NCBI GenBank assembly: GCA_037951105.1
Contig: JBAMJV010008830.1
Location: forward strand, 1-64,000
Length of the DNA stretch: 64,000 nucleotides
Reading direction: 5' to 3'
Source: Echinarachnius parma
Taxonomy: Eukaryota; Echinodermata; Echinoidea; Clypeasteroida; Echinarachniidae
The notes under the pieces are model-generated. The model was not told the DNA's origin. It saw nothing but the letters and a program-made list of their open reading frames with translations, and did no database searches. The stretch's first letter is position 1. The number at the start of each line of letters is the position of its first letter. Shown here in pieces: positions 33,000 through 43,138 of the stretch. Made by a program: the position numbers and the translations under genes.

Positions 33000-34861
33000 C
33001 GATCCGATCTTCCGATTTTTTCTGCATGATCGGAAATCGGCAAAAACGGTCCGATCATGTATGATCGGATCGTGATCGGCATGCCGATCCGATGATCGGT
33101 TACAGCACTAAGTGATTGTGATGATTTTTATGAGGGTGATGATAATGATGATGGTCATAGTTGTAGTGTTGGTGATGATGGTGGTAGTATAAGTGGTGAT
33201 AATGATGCAACGTGGAGCTAGCAGTCGCCATCCCGCTCCTCATGGCTCAGATGCCGATACAAGCACCACCGGTACAAGCACCACCTGCACCGGCACCAGG
33301 TAAGGTAGTGGTGATCTTGATGGTGATGATATCATGATGATGATGGTGGTGGTGGTGATAGGGATGGTGAAGGTGTTGATGATAATGATGATGGCGATGG
33401 CGACAATAATGATTAAGGTGATGATGGATGATGGTGGTGTTGATGATGATTAAGGTAGTGATGGTGGTGATGATGATTGAGGTAGTGATGGTGGTGATGA
33501 TGATTTTTGCTCACTAATTCCATGATAATGTTATTGTTTTCCCTCTTTTAGTTGTTCCTGATGAGCCCAACAATATCCTGTTCCTCACCAACCTTCCCGA
33601 GGAAACCAACGAACTCATGCTGGAAGTGCTCTTCAAACAGTAAGTCAAAGAAAATCTATTTTTACAATTTTCAATTTTGAGCTTCTTTTTCCAATAGAAC
33701 ATATAAAATAATGTCCAAGTACCGAATTGCTCTTCAAACAGTAAGTCATGGAGATTGTAAAGAAACAACTATGTTTTATCAGTGGTTTGAAAACATTGCA
33801 GTCTCCAGTAGGCAGAAAAGGCAGATAATTGTCGCATGAATGCAAATTGTTTTCATTATAATTGATATCTAAGAAGAAATGTATTTACGGATGTGACGTC
33901 ATCAGTATAAGCAAGCCAAAAGGCCAGCATTTCTGAAGATTCAAATGTAACAATTTCTGGTGGTCAGCTCATAGATTGTTAAAGGGCATCAAGCGTGGGG
34001 ATGCTACATAGCGGGTCGCCATTTTGAACTGGGTTAGTTTGCGCGCACCGCATGACACTGAGCTAACGTGCATTACGCACCGTGCGCAACGCGTATGCAA
34101 GATGGCGCCGCGCATCTCATTTGACGAATCTGAACTACCTTTAAAGGCAGATCGTCCTACCTAAGTGACCATTATAGTTTGGACCAATGAGATACAAAAG
34201 TGTTTCCCCCCATTACAGATCTGTAGCCAATATCAGACGAATGTGACGAGACTAATTTTCAATCCCAACATAATAGAAAACTGACCAGAAATATATAGTA
34301 CAGGGAAACCCCGTTATAACGAGGTAGTTGGGACTATCAAATTGACCTCGTTATAAGCGGTACCTCGTTATAAACGGCCGAATTAATAACAAACATTTAA
34401 ATGAACGTAGGAATCAGGACCAAAGGATTCTCCTCGTTATAAACGGTACCTCGTTACAAGCGAGCTCGTTATAACGGGGTTTCCCTGTATAAATAAAATA
34501 AGAGCAAAGAGAATGGGATTACTCCAAAAATAGTTTTTGAAAATGAGCTTTGCTGGGAATCGAACCCGAGACATTCGGAGTGGTTCAACTCCTGGGGAGT
34601 CCTTTTTTTTCCTTTGCTCATTTTCAATCATTTAAAATATTTCTAGTCAGTTTCCTCTATGATTGAAAATAATTCTTGTCAAACTCTTTCTTGTTTTTCA
34701 GATTCAATGGATACAAGGAGGTGCGCTTAGTTCCTGGGAGACACGACATCGCATTCGTGGAGTTCGGTAACGAAACGCAATCGGCCACGGCGAAGGACGC
34801 TCTACAGGGATTCAAGATCACGCCAATGAATACGCTCAAGATCGCCTTCGCGAAGAAATAA
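25483..34861 (+). CDS. SNRPA: U1A/U2B''-type snRNP protein (SNF family), 6 exons
   Basis: Spliceosomal RNA-binding protein that binds the U1 (and in flies also U2) snRNA hairpin loop. Exons: 25483-25543, 28582-28754, 30406-30502, 31929-32111, 33552-33639, 34702-34861; all GT-AG, phases closing to 253 residues. RRM1 has RNP2 IYINNL (8-13) and RNP1 RGQAFVVF (48-55). A basic segment (REKRVEKKK) and a proline-rich linker (about 125-172) lead to RRM2 with ILFLTNL (180-186) and [27 protein letters not shown] and ILDI, plus the proline linker, resemble vertebrate U1A, while ALKTLKMRG resembles U2B''. It therefore looks like the single invertebrate SNF ancestor. Length lies between human U2B'' (225) and U1A (282). 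Four exons have partial copies in the introns and exon 1 has one upstream. Confidence 0.95.
26552..26753. mobile_element. hAT-like MITE, CAGGGCTCCACACA family
   Basis: CAGGGCTCCACAC and inverse GAGTGTCGAGCCCTG ends. The flanks GGTGTCAG and GTGTCGGG are an approximate 8-bp duplication. In SNRPA intron 1. Confidence 0.6.
26850..27069. mobile_element. MITE with 6-bp target duplication and poly-T core
   Basis: CAGAGATAGATGCCAAC and inverse GTTGGCATCTCTG, flanked by TTGATG at 26844-26849 and 27070-27075. The interior has a T run of nearly 40 bases. Confidence 0.75.
27260..27537. mobile_element. hAT MITE with perfect 8-bp target duplication
   Basis: TAGTGTTGTTGA and inverse TCAACAGCACTA ends, flanked by CTAGTTTG at 27252-27259 and 27538-27545. 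The YARNG terminus and 8-bp duplication are hAT characters. Confidence 0.85.
27901..28455. mobile_element. TTAA MITE family C
   Basis: AGGGATAGTTGAGTT and inverse AACTCAACTTTCCCT, flanked by TTAA (27897-27900, 28456-28459). About 110 bp before SNRPA exon 2. Confidence 0.85.
28776..29245 (+). repeat. 18-bp minisatellite
   Basis: About 26 copies of GACAGGTCACCTCTATAG with TATA/TGTA variants. It starts just after the SNRPA exon 2 donor and ends exactly where a copy of the exon 2 end begins (29246). Confidence 0.95.
29246..29299 (+). pseudogene. Copy 1 of SNRPA exon 2 end with donor
   Basis: Repeats the last 47-48 bases of exon 2 without change, including the ATG|GTGAG splice donor, about 540 bp downstream of the real one. 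Confidence 0.9.
29425..29601. mobile_element. Pogo-like MITE
   Basis: CAGTGGAACCTTGTTATAAC and inverse GTTCCACTG, flanked by TA. In SNRPA intron 2 between two exon 2 copies. Confidence 0.8.
29616..29690 (+). pseudogene. Copy 2 of SNRPA exon 2, decayed
   Basis: Covers the RNP1 end to the exon end with an internal deletion and a damaged donor (CCTAATGGGAG). Confidence 0.85.
30091..30140 (+). pseudogene. Copy 1 of SNRPA exon 3
   Basis: AGCAAGTCGGATGCTGTTGC and following bases match the middle of exon 3, mostly with synonymous differences. Confidence 0.8.
30263..30330 (+). pseudogene. Copy 2 of SNRPA exon 3 with acceptor side
   Basis: Starts with an AG acceptor context (CCCACATAG) and repeats AGAATCCAGTATGGGAAGAG and onward for about 50 bases, then diverges. 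It has no donor. Confidence 0.85.
30543..30912. mobile_element. TTAA MITE family D, copy 1
   Basis: AGGGATCTAGTAACTTTG at the left and ACAAAGTCCCT at the right, flanked by TTAA. The interior is the inverse of 49445-49823. In SNRPA intron 3. Confidence 0.75.
31433..31673. mobile_element. hAT MITE with perfect 8-bp target duplication
   Basis: CAGGGAACAAATT and inverse TATTTTTTCCCTTG, flanked by CAAGCAAG at 31425-31432 and 31674-31681. Same family as 22339-22616, which this duplication assigns to hAT. Confidence 0.85.
32263..32368 (+). pseudogene. Copy 1 of SNRPA exon 4 end with donor
   Basis: Repeats the proline-rich coding end (ATGCCTGGCGCCCCACCCTC onward) to CACCAAGGTAG, which still offers a GT donor. 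It sits inside the microsatellite. Confidence 0.85.
32434..33110. mobile_element. hAT foldback MITE, 677 bp
   Basis: TAGTGCTGTAACTGA and inverse TTACAGCACTA, flanked by AGTGATTG at 32426-32433 and 33111-33118. Arms rich in GATCGGATC enclose a second hairpin (ATGCTTTCAT...ATGAAAGCAT). Confidence 0.85.
33208..33303 (+). pseudogene. Copy 2 of SNRPA exon 4 with donor
   Basis: CAACGTGGAGCTAGCAGTCG, an internal deletion, then CACCTGCACCGGCACCAG|GTAAGG, an intact-looking donor about 250 bp before exon 5. Confidence 0.85.
33728..33748 (+). pseudogene. Short copy of SNRPA exon 5 donor end
   Basis: TGCTCTTCAAACAGTAAGTC repeats the last 14 coding bases and donor of exon 5, 89 bp downstream. Confidence 0.8.
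34301..34487. mobile_element. Pogo-like MITE (CAGGGAAACCCCG)
   Basis: CAGGGAAACCCCGTTATAAC and inverse GGTTTCCCTG with TA flanks. Closely matches 62604-62791. Confidence 0.85.
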
Positions 34862-35420
34862 CTCCCCCAGCGACAAATTCCTTGCCGATCTGAGAGAAAA
34901 CAAGAACTGATTTTAGGCCTTGCATCTGATGTACAGCATATTGATATTATGAAATGTTCAGAGATTACACTCATTATAAAGTTTAAGATCATGTTCCCTA
35001 GATACAACTTTGATTGTGAGAAGAACTTATTCTGGTCTTTGAAGCAGATTGTGCAAGAGTAATTCTTCTCATGTAACTACAGCAGCACTGTGAGAAACTT
35101 ATTAAATCTAGGGATCCCACGGATTACGCCCATTAACCCATTCAGGACGGACTGATTTCGCTACAACATGATTGTATTCTCCATAGACCAAAGCCCAAAT
35201 ATTTTCGGGACTACTAGTCCCGTTCAGGACTAGTCACTAGTCCAGGACTAGTTCAGGACTAGTCACTAGTCCTGAACGGGTTGATGCTCTCAAGATAGCT
35301 GATACACAAGACTACACTCCAGACCAAGGTCAAGTTAAAAGTTGAGTTGGTTGTTGCTGTTTTTCGGGGAGTCCTAATTTTTGTCTTCATTCCCTATCTC
35401 ATCATGTTCGATTTGATTTA

Positions 35421-35426
35421 AATAAA
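35421..35426 (+). terminator. Probable SNRPA polyadenylation signal
   Basis: AATAAA 560 bases after the stop codon, the first clear canonical signal I found. The preceding stretch includes an ACTAGTCC-rich hairpin at 35205-35280. Confidence 0.5.
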
Positions 35427-35831
35427 TTTCACCTTATTACAATTTTGTTAATTGTCTCTCCTGTAAGTGGAACTTTGACATAGTAAGAGGACCTTTGGAC
35501 TATAAAAAAAACAAAAGAATATGAAGAGCTGTGACCAGCATATATTTATAATATGGTTTTGTTTTGTTCAAAACTTACAACATACTTCATCCAAGTCATG
35601 AATTAAAAAGCCTGTGCATGTAATGATAAATTTGGTAGTAAGAGTAGACACAAAGTATAGGAAGATAGTGCAATTAAACTGTCGCGCATTTCTGTGACCT
35701 CGTAGCAAGCTGACCTACTTTTCTTGCATGTTCCATGATGCATTGCACAGTACCACTCATGGCATGTGTAATTCCATAAGTATTAGAGTGATTGTGCATG
35801 TAATGATAAATTTGGTAGCAAGTGTAGACAT

Positions 35832-36068
35832 AAAGGGATCTAGTAACATTGTCCAAATCCTCAAAAATTACTTGGAACTCAGGCAGTTCTCTCAAATCTC
35901 ATTGTTTTCGTAGTAACAATAGAAGCATGGGACAGGTTTCGAATTTTAATTTCCCTTTTGTTAAAAAGATATTTACGATTGAAGTGTTCAGATGTTAAAC
36001 TATCCACTGGATAGTCGTAACCGTGTACAAAGTCAGTGCAATGTCAACGCAAGTTACTAGATCCCTGC
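35832..36068. mobile_element. TTAA MITE family D, shortened copy
   Basis: AGGGATCTAGTAACATTG and inverse GTTACTAGATCCCT ends match 49445-49823. TTAA is not preserved. Confidence 0.6.
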
Positions 36069-36189
36069 AAGTAGAACAATGGTGCAACTAAATTGTCACA
36101 CATTTCTGTGACCTTGTAGCAAGCTGACCTACTTTTCTCGCGTGACCCATGATGCATTGCACATTACCGCTCATGGCACGTATCTCTCC

Positions 36190-37370
36190 ACAGCGGACAT
36201 CTTGGCTCACAAGTCTGTCTTGCTTCTCAACACACCGCTCCAACGCTTTGTGCAAAGTTCACATGTAGGTATAACACGGTTTGTATGGACATTTGGGGAC
36301 CTGGTTGCTCAAAAACAAATTGACTCTTGCTACTGCTCAGTCAGTTTTTGTACTGGACGCTTTGAGCAAAATCCACTTGTAGTTATAACACGGTTTGTAT
36401 GGACATCTGGGGACCAGGTTGCTAAAAAACAAATTGATAATTTATTGCTATTGCTCAGTCTGTTTTGGTACTCACTCAACACACCGTTCCAACGCTAAGA
36501 TCAAAGTGCACATGTAGGTATAACAAGGTTTGTATGGACATTTGGGGACCAGGGGGGGCGTTGCATAAAACTCAAAACGCAATGTTGCGTTTGATTTTCG
36601 ACGCAAGTCACCAAAAATCAAACTCAACTTTGCGTTTAAACGCAACAAGACTTGAGTTTGAAATCAAACGCAACTTTGCGTCTGATCCATATCATAATTA
36701 AACTTGCGTTTGATATCAAACACAAAGTTGCATTTGATCCAGATGTTTATGCTACGGTCAATTGCGATCAAACGCAAAGTTGCGTTTGATTTTGTGTTCG
36801 ATCAAACGCAACTTCGAGTTTCATGCAACGCCCCCCAGGTTGCTCAAAATGTATCCAATGCAGTAAGCATCCAATATATTGCCACTGAGCAAATTTCACT
36901 TGTAGACCTTAGAACACGATTTGTATGGACATTTTGGGACCATGTTGCTCGAAAACTTGCCCATAGTAGTAAGCTTCCAATATGTTGGCACCACCACTTT
37001 GAGCAAAGTACACATGTACGTGTAACACGGTTTGTATGGACATTTGGGGACCATGTTGCTCAAAAACTCGCCCATGGTAATCTGCAGCAACACTGAGCAA
37101 AGTGCACTCGTATCAGCGTGGCCAGTGAAAAAAATACAATTATGCTAGGAGAGCAGTGAAAATTATGTTAAATCGCTATTTGGGGACCAGGTTGCTAAAA
37201 AAAGAATGAACCAACTCGTGTGATGTACTCTGTCTTGTTTTGGTTTTCGGCACATCGCTCCAACGTTTTGAGCGAAGTACACATATTGGTAGAACATGGT
37301 TTGTATCGAACAGACTTATCCTCATGCATCTGAATTGTGATTTTCATTTGATAAACTCCTACCCCTAAGA
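36190..37370 (+). repeat. Degenerate tandem array, unit about 120-190 bp
   Basis: Units share CAACACACCGCTCCAACGCT, GTTTGTATGGACATTTGGGG and GACCAGGTTGCTC. About seven are recognisable. One is split at 36553-36836 by a foldback element (GGGGGGCGTTGCATAAAACT and inverse) apparently flanked by CCAG. No gene is seen. Confidence 0.8.
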
Positions 37371-37792
37371 GTATTTCAAACATTTTTGTTTCTCAAATAT
37401 GAATATATGATGACACACGCAGTACCCCGGGGTACCGTTGTGTAGCGCCATCTTGTGTCCACTCGAAGTACAACCATATTGCGTTGTGCATGCAGTGCAG
37501 CGCGCTTGTATGCACGCTATACCCCAGTACAGCCCTAAAAAATAAATAAATAATTAAACAAAATGGCGGATTTTCGTTTGGTACCCCAGGGTACCATTTA
37601 TGTCATCATATCATGAATGCTTGTTTATATTACAGTCCTCTTTCCAAGTGATACAAAGGACTCTTTGTATGAAATATAATGTACCTATCGTAAATCTGGT
37701 TTGTTGTAAATAAATACTGTTTTCTACTTGATTGTTGACGTACTTTTAATCTTGTTTCATATTTTTACGTGCAGGAGTGATGTGAGTGGGTC

Positions 37793-38256
37793 ATGGGCGT
37801 AGATCTGTCATTGATACCTATTCATCAGGGGGAGATGATCTATTCATTCATTCCCTCTGATGAATAGCATACTTGCCAACTGTCCCGTTTTTATCGGAAT
37901 TGTCCCGTTTTTTGAATTTTTTAGAAGTGTAAAATCGGGACGTCCCGATATTTAAACGAGACCAAAAAAATAAAAAATAAAAAATCAAATTTGTGTGCGA
38001 GTGCGTTGTGTACAAAAATAGTGAATGTGCTTTAAGATATGGACTGCGGTAGAAAAGGTACATCTTTGAATTCATTTTGTACTGTAGAAGTATCCGTAAT
38101 TATGTTGTACAGTGTTGTCTATATGACTTCCGTGTTTTTTTTAGAAACACGCACCGTATACCCAGCCTGCGCCCGTCGCGGTCGTTTTGTCCCTCTTTCC
38201 AAAATTCAAATGTTGGCAAGTATGGAATAGGTATTACGTAAGTATCTACGCCCATG
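37793..38256. mobile_element. Foldback element split by a second MITE
   Basis: Outer ends ATGGGCGTAGATC and inverse TATCTACGCCCAT. Inside, 37868-38224 has CATACTTGCCAACTGTCCCG and inverse GTTGGCAAGTATG, flanked by GAATAG at 37862-37867 and 38225-38230. Confidence 0.8.
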
Positions 38257-40639
38257 GCATGGGTCATTTCTCATTACAAGCCAAGTTTTCTAAAGCTTAT
38301 TCATGACGTGATTGTCCCATTAGCTTGTCTTCCACCATCGTGGTGATCAATTTTATCATTTTTGTTTCCGTATCGACCACATTCTTATCAGTTTTATTAC
38401 TGCTGTCAACAATCCTAATCCTCTAATCCTCTGCTGAGACATTAGCGCCCAGGGGCTAGAGATAAGAAGTGCCAAGTGCCAACCCTAATAAAATGTACTG
38501 GATGCAAGCTTGAGCGCTCAAAAATCACTACCGCTCCTCAGCCCTCCAGGAGCGGTATTCAGCTAGCTATAGAATTACCTAATGTGGCCTGATTTCTCAT
38601 CAGTAGCACAGCTCTAGTATGGGCAGACAGAAACTAACAGTAATGCAGGTGTCACTTGTATGACGCACCGCTTGACCCCCAGGAAAGGTGCGTCATGGAT
38701 GCATCATGTACTCCCATATTGATGATTAGTCCGAGCTAGGCTCCATAGACATACCACCTGACCTTGTTTTTTGATATATACAATGTTTTTTTATGGTTTC
38801 TTGTTAATTCGGGGGTGCTGATTCCAAATCCGGTTGATGCCAGACACGAAACCTTGAGCATTTTTTTTTAAACGTGAAAATCCAAAATGGCCGCCAAAAC
38901 ATGGAAATTTGCCTGTTTTAGCCCCCCAGAATGATATAATCACAACTTAAATGCCATTCTACACAAATAAATCAAATTAAATTTTGCTCCTCGAGTTTAC
39001 TTATAATAGAATGAAACTAAATATGTGCTAAAAGCTGCTTATTATTGTGTTTAGGGCACAATTAACATTCAAAATGGCCGCCGAATCCATTTTATGTACA
39101 ATATGAATGAGTATTTCAATGTACAAATGGAATCATTATAAAAAGTAGGCCCAGTTTTCCCCATATGGCGGAATAAATTGTATTTTCAATTAAGTTAAGA
39201 TTATTTTATCATGCTGATTCAAAATCTGAAGAGTGCCAATCACGAAACCATGAGTTTTTTTCTTTAAAATACAAAAATCCAAAATGGCCGCCAAAACAGG
39301 GAAATTTGCCTCTTTTAGCCCACCAGAATGATATAACCACAATTTAAAAAACATTTTGCACAAATATATTGAATTGGATTTTGTTCCTTAAGTTAATTAT
39401 TATTCAAATGAAACTGCACATTTGCTAAAAGCTGTTTATTATTGTGTAAAGGGCACAAGTTAAATTCAAAATGGCCGCCAAACCCGTGTTTATGTACAGT
39501 ATGAATTGGTAACAATATACACATGGAATCATTAGTAGACAAAATAGGCCAAGTCTCCCTATCGTGGAATAAATATACATTTCTATTGATCTAAGATTGT
39601 TTTAGTTATGCTGATTCTAAAACTGAAGAGTGCTAATCACAAAATTATCATGTTTTTTTTTAATTAAAAAAATCCAAAATGGCCGCCACAACTATAAAAT
39701 TTGACATTTTTTGGACAAATAAATCGTAGAATTCTTCATTTTAAGACAAATTTACTAGGATACATCGATAACATTTTTTTGACATATACAATGCTTTCTG
39801 GTGGTTTCTATTCAATCTGGGGGTGCTGATTTCAAAGCTGTCCAGTGCTAGACAAGAAACCTTGAGGATGTTTTTTTTAATGCAAAAATCCAAAATGGCC
39901 GACGAATCACAGAAATTTGCCTCTCTTAGCCCTCAAAATGATAAACCCTCAATATCAGTGACATTTTTCATGAATACATTGAATGGGATTTGGTCCCTTG
40001 AGTTAACTACCTTGCAAATTAAGCTAAATGTGTACTAAAACCTGTTTTTCACTGATTTTAGGACATAATTTACATTCAAAATGGCTGCCAAACCCATTTG
40101 TTATGGAAAATATGAATTGTTATTTTAATACACAAATTAAATAGTTAATCATAAAATAGACCATATTCTCTCCATTTGGTGAAAAAAATAATGCCTTTAA
40201 TTGATTTTAGATTATAATGTCATGCTGATTCTAAATCTGAAGAATGCCAATCATGTAATATGTAATTTTTTAGTGAAATATACATCCCAACATAGCCACC
40301 AAAATAATAAAACTTGATAGTTGTTAGTGCCCAAAATCGTAAATCATTACATTTTAAGACAATTTTACTAAGATACATTTTGTAAGGTTCCTTGTCAATG
40401 AGATAGTGCTGATTCCCACTTTGATGGGTGCCAATTAGGAAACAAAGGTGCCTTTTTATTAAAAAAATCAATGCTAAAATTCAAAATGTCCACAACAAGG
40501 ATAGTTTTCCCTGAGTTAGCCTACATTCAAATAAATGCAGATGTACTGAAAGTTGTTTATTTGTTGTGGTTCTGGCACAGTTAAAATTAAGAATGGCAGC
40601 AAAACCTAGTTGAAGTTCAATTTAAATGGCTAACTGTAC

Positions 40640-42084
40640 TGTATTATGTATAATAATGAATGCAAATTAAATATGGCCCATAAACTGAAGATTACCTGGA
40701 ATGGACCTAGAGTTGAACACTATGACAGTCAAGTCTACTTAGGGGTGACCTTAGATATATCTTTGACGTACAGGCCCATATCACCAAGCTCAAGGGAAAG
40801 GTCAGCTCCAGGAATTCCCTTCTTTGCAACCTGAGCACATCCAAGTGGGGAGAAAACCCGTCAACAATCAATGCTACTGCTCTGGCTCTCTGCTATGTGT
40901 CTTTCCGAAAGGTGACCCCCGATTTTTGACACCCCTGACACCCCTATTCTGACACCCTTTTTCCCCATTCACTTTGTACACAAACTATACCACACAAACA
41001 CACTGAAGTGTCACTACACGCTGAAGCAATACACAAAAGTCATACACCGCAATAACCTTTACGTCCAATGCAATGCAACACACACACGTCACACACATAA
41101 CAAAACACATTGAATAATGCCACCAAATGGTCGTGGAAAACTTCAACACACACTGCATATACACACACACGTGCACACAGGGATGTGCTTGGGTACGTAC
41201 CTGCAATGCTAACGTACATGCGTGTATGCGGACGTACATGTAGACTGTACATATTTAAATGGGAGAGACAGAGAGACGTGTCACTGTACATAAATGGGAG
41301 AGACAAAAAGACATGTGTGTTTGTGTGGTATAGTTTGTGTACGAAGTGAATGGGGGAAAAGGGTGTCAGAATAGTGGTGTCAGGGGTGTCAGAAATCGGG
41401 GGGTCACCTTTTGGAAAGACCCCTCTGCTATTCTGCTGCAGAATATGCCTGTCCTGTGGGGGAACACCCAGCACATGCAAAGAAGATTGATCCTGTGCTT
41501 AACACAAGCTGCCGTTACATCACAGGATGTATAAGACCAACCAGGACTGATAACATCTATCTGCTCTCTGACATCGCACCCCCTGACATGAGGAGAGTTG
41601 CTGCTAGCCAGAAGGAACGACTGAGACGAACAGAGGACGTTATACATCACCTCCCTGACCACCCACTACATCATCGGCGCCTTAAGTCACGGAAAGCTTC
41701 CTTTCATCTGTTGACTCCCTGAACTGCAGCGTTTCTTCAAGAAGGCTTAAACTCTGGGAAGAGAGACTGGATGACATGCCAGAAGACATACTTATGCCTA
41801 TACAGCTATCAAAGAAACTGCCAGCAGGATTCAACCAACCCTGGATGACTTGGCGTAGCCTGAATAGGCTTCGGACAGGCCTGGGAAGATGCAAGTCCAA
41901 CATGTTGAACTAGGGATACATGTACATCGAAGGTGCAGCAGAGCGTGAGTGCAGTCAAGGCCCTCAGACTATGGACCACCTGCTTAGTTGTGATCTGCTA
42001 CATGGAATGTGCACATTCGAAGATCTGGCAGAGGCCAACCACGTAGCGCTCAGTTTTGCCCGCCATTGGCAGGAAGTTGTGTGA
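40640..42084 (+). mobile_element. Non-LTR retrotransposon fragment (RT C-terminal part)
   Basis: About 910 bp of LINE ORF2 once the inserted element is set aside. Recognisable: LKITWNGPRVEH, YLGVTLD, KWGENPSTINATALALCY then SAAEYACPV, TSCRYITGCIRPT, IAPPDMRRVAASQKER, SLNRLRTGLGRCKSN, and a Cys-His end CECSQGPQTMDHLLSC before a TGA at 42082-42084. The pattern is that of jockey/CR1-like reverse transcriptases. The frame shifts several times and the N-terminal part is missing. No 3' UTR follows: foldback arm sequence starts almost at once. Confidence 0.8.
40897..41422. mobile_element. 526-bp MITE with perfect 9-bp target duplication
   Basis: Ends GTGTCTTTCCGAAAGGTGAC and the inverse of GGGGTCTTTCCAAAAGGTGA, with inverted arms of about 105 bp. 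CTCTGCTAT is repeated at 40888-40896 and 41423-41431. Removing the element and one duplicate restores the LINE frame ALALCY-SAAEYA. A 9-bp duplication suggests a Mutator-like source. Confidence 0.9.
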
Positions 42085-42360
42085 TGATCCGGCCATTTTG
42101 AGGAGTTCATTTCACAAAAAAATACACATTTAGTAATTGACACTCTTCATAATTAGAATCATCACGACATAATAATCTAAAATCAATTAAAGGTTTTATT
42201 TGTCCACCAAATGGGGAAAATATGGCCTGTTTTATGACTAACTATTTCATTTGTGTATTAAAATACCAATTCATATTTTACATAAAAAATGGGTTTGGCA
42301 GCCATTTTGAATGTAAATAATGCCGTAAAATCAGTGAAAAACAGTTTTTAGTACACATTT

Positions 42361-43138
42361 CCCAAGTCGAAATTCCCATAGAAAACCAAATGAAACCCAT
42401 AGAAACCCAAAGGAAACCCATAGGAAAATCCTATGGGTTTCTATGAGTTTCTATGGGTTTCTATGCGACGAACAGAAACTCATAAAATAAAACCCATAGA
42501 AACCCATTGGCCCAATAAAAACCCATATGACCCATATAAACCAATAGAAAATTTGCATATTCATGCGATACTCATGCATATCATTCATACAACAAAATAT
42601 GATGTTTATATATTTGGTATTTGTTTAACACAAATATTAATTTTTAATGATGTGTATAGTAATGAAATAAAACAATCAATTCATTCACCACATTTTCAAT
42701 TCCTAGATGGGACTTAATATTCCAAAAATCAATATAAATATGATATAATATTTTACTAACCAAGGAAAAGTATTCTAACTGCATATACATATATCTGAAT
42801 GTATTGTTCAGTTTAAATTAAGTTCTTTAACCCTCTTCTACAAGAGGCAATGCCTAATTGTCCTATTGCACTGTCTGAAGAGGTTGATAAGGAAAATATG
42901 AGTATGAATCATCATTTATTGATTCTCTATGAGAGAATTTAATTGGTATATCTCTGTGTAAATGGGGAATTCATATGGGAATTGTATGGCAATCCTATGG
43001 GAATCCTATGGGAAATTCCTATGGGAATCCTATTGGAAATTATATGGGTCCCATAGAAACCCATGTTCAACTTTCCCTATTGAAACCCATAGAAACCAAT
43101 AGGCCTATTGGCTATAGAAAGGCCTATAGGCCTGGGTT
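42361..43138. mobile_element. CCCATAGAAA-rich insert in the foldback right arm
   Basis: It interrupts arm sequence that is continuous in the left arm at about 40020. Both ends carry CCCATAGAAACCCA-type repeats, partly inverted (CCTATGGGTTTCTATGGGTT). No coding frame. Confidence 0.65.

Larger units (their letters stand above)
32112..33500 (+). repeat. GATGRT microsatellite tract, interrupted
   Basis: Long imperfect GATGGT/GATGAT repeats fill intron 4 of SNRPA, broken by two exon 4 copies and a hAT foldback. The tract begins at the exon 4 donor. Confidence 0.9.

Noticed and set aside
34545-34612. tRNA-like GGTTCGATTCCC box on the minus strand
   Set aside because: No matching A box or cloverleaf could be drawn; at most a tRNA-derived SINE relic.
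39061-39480. ATGGCCGCC motifs read as start codons of genes
   Set aside because: They recur at regular spacing in both inverted arms of the foldback and lead only to short frames; motif repeats.
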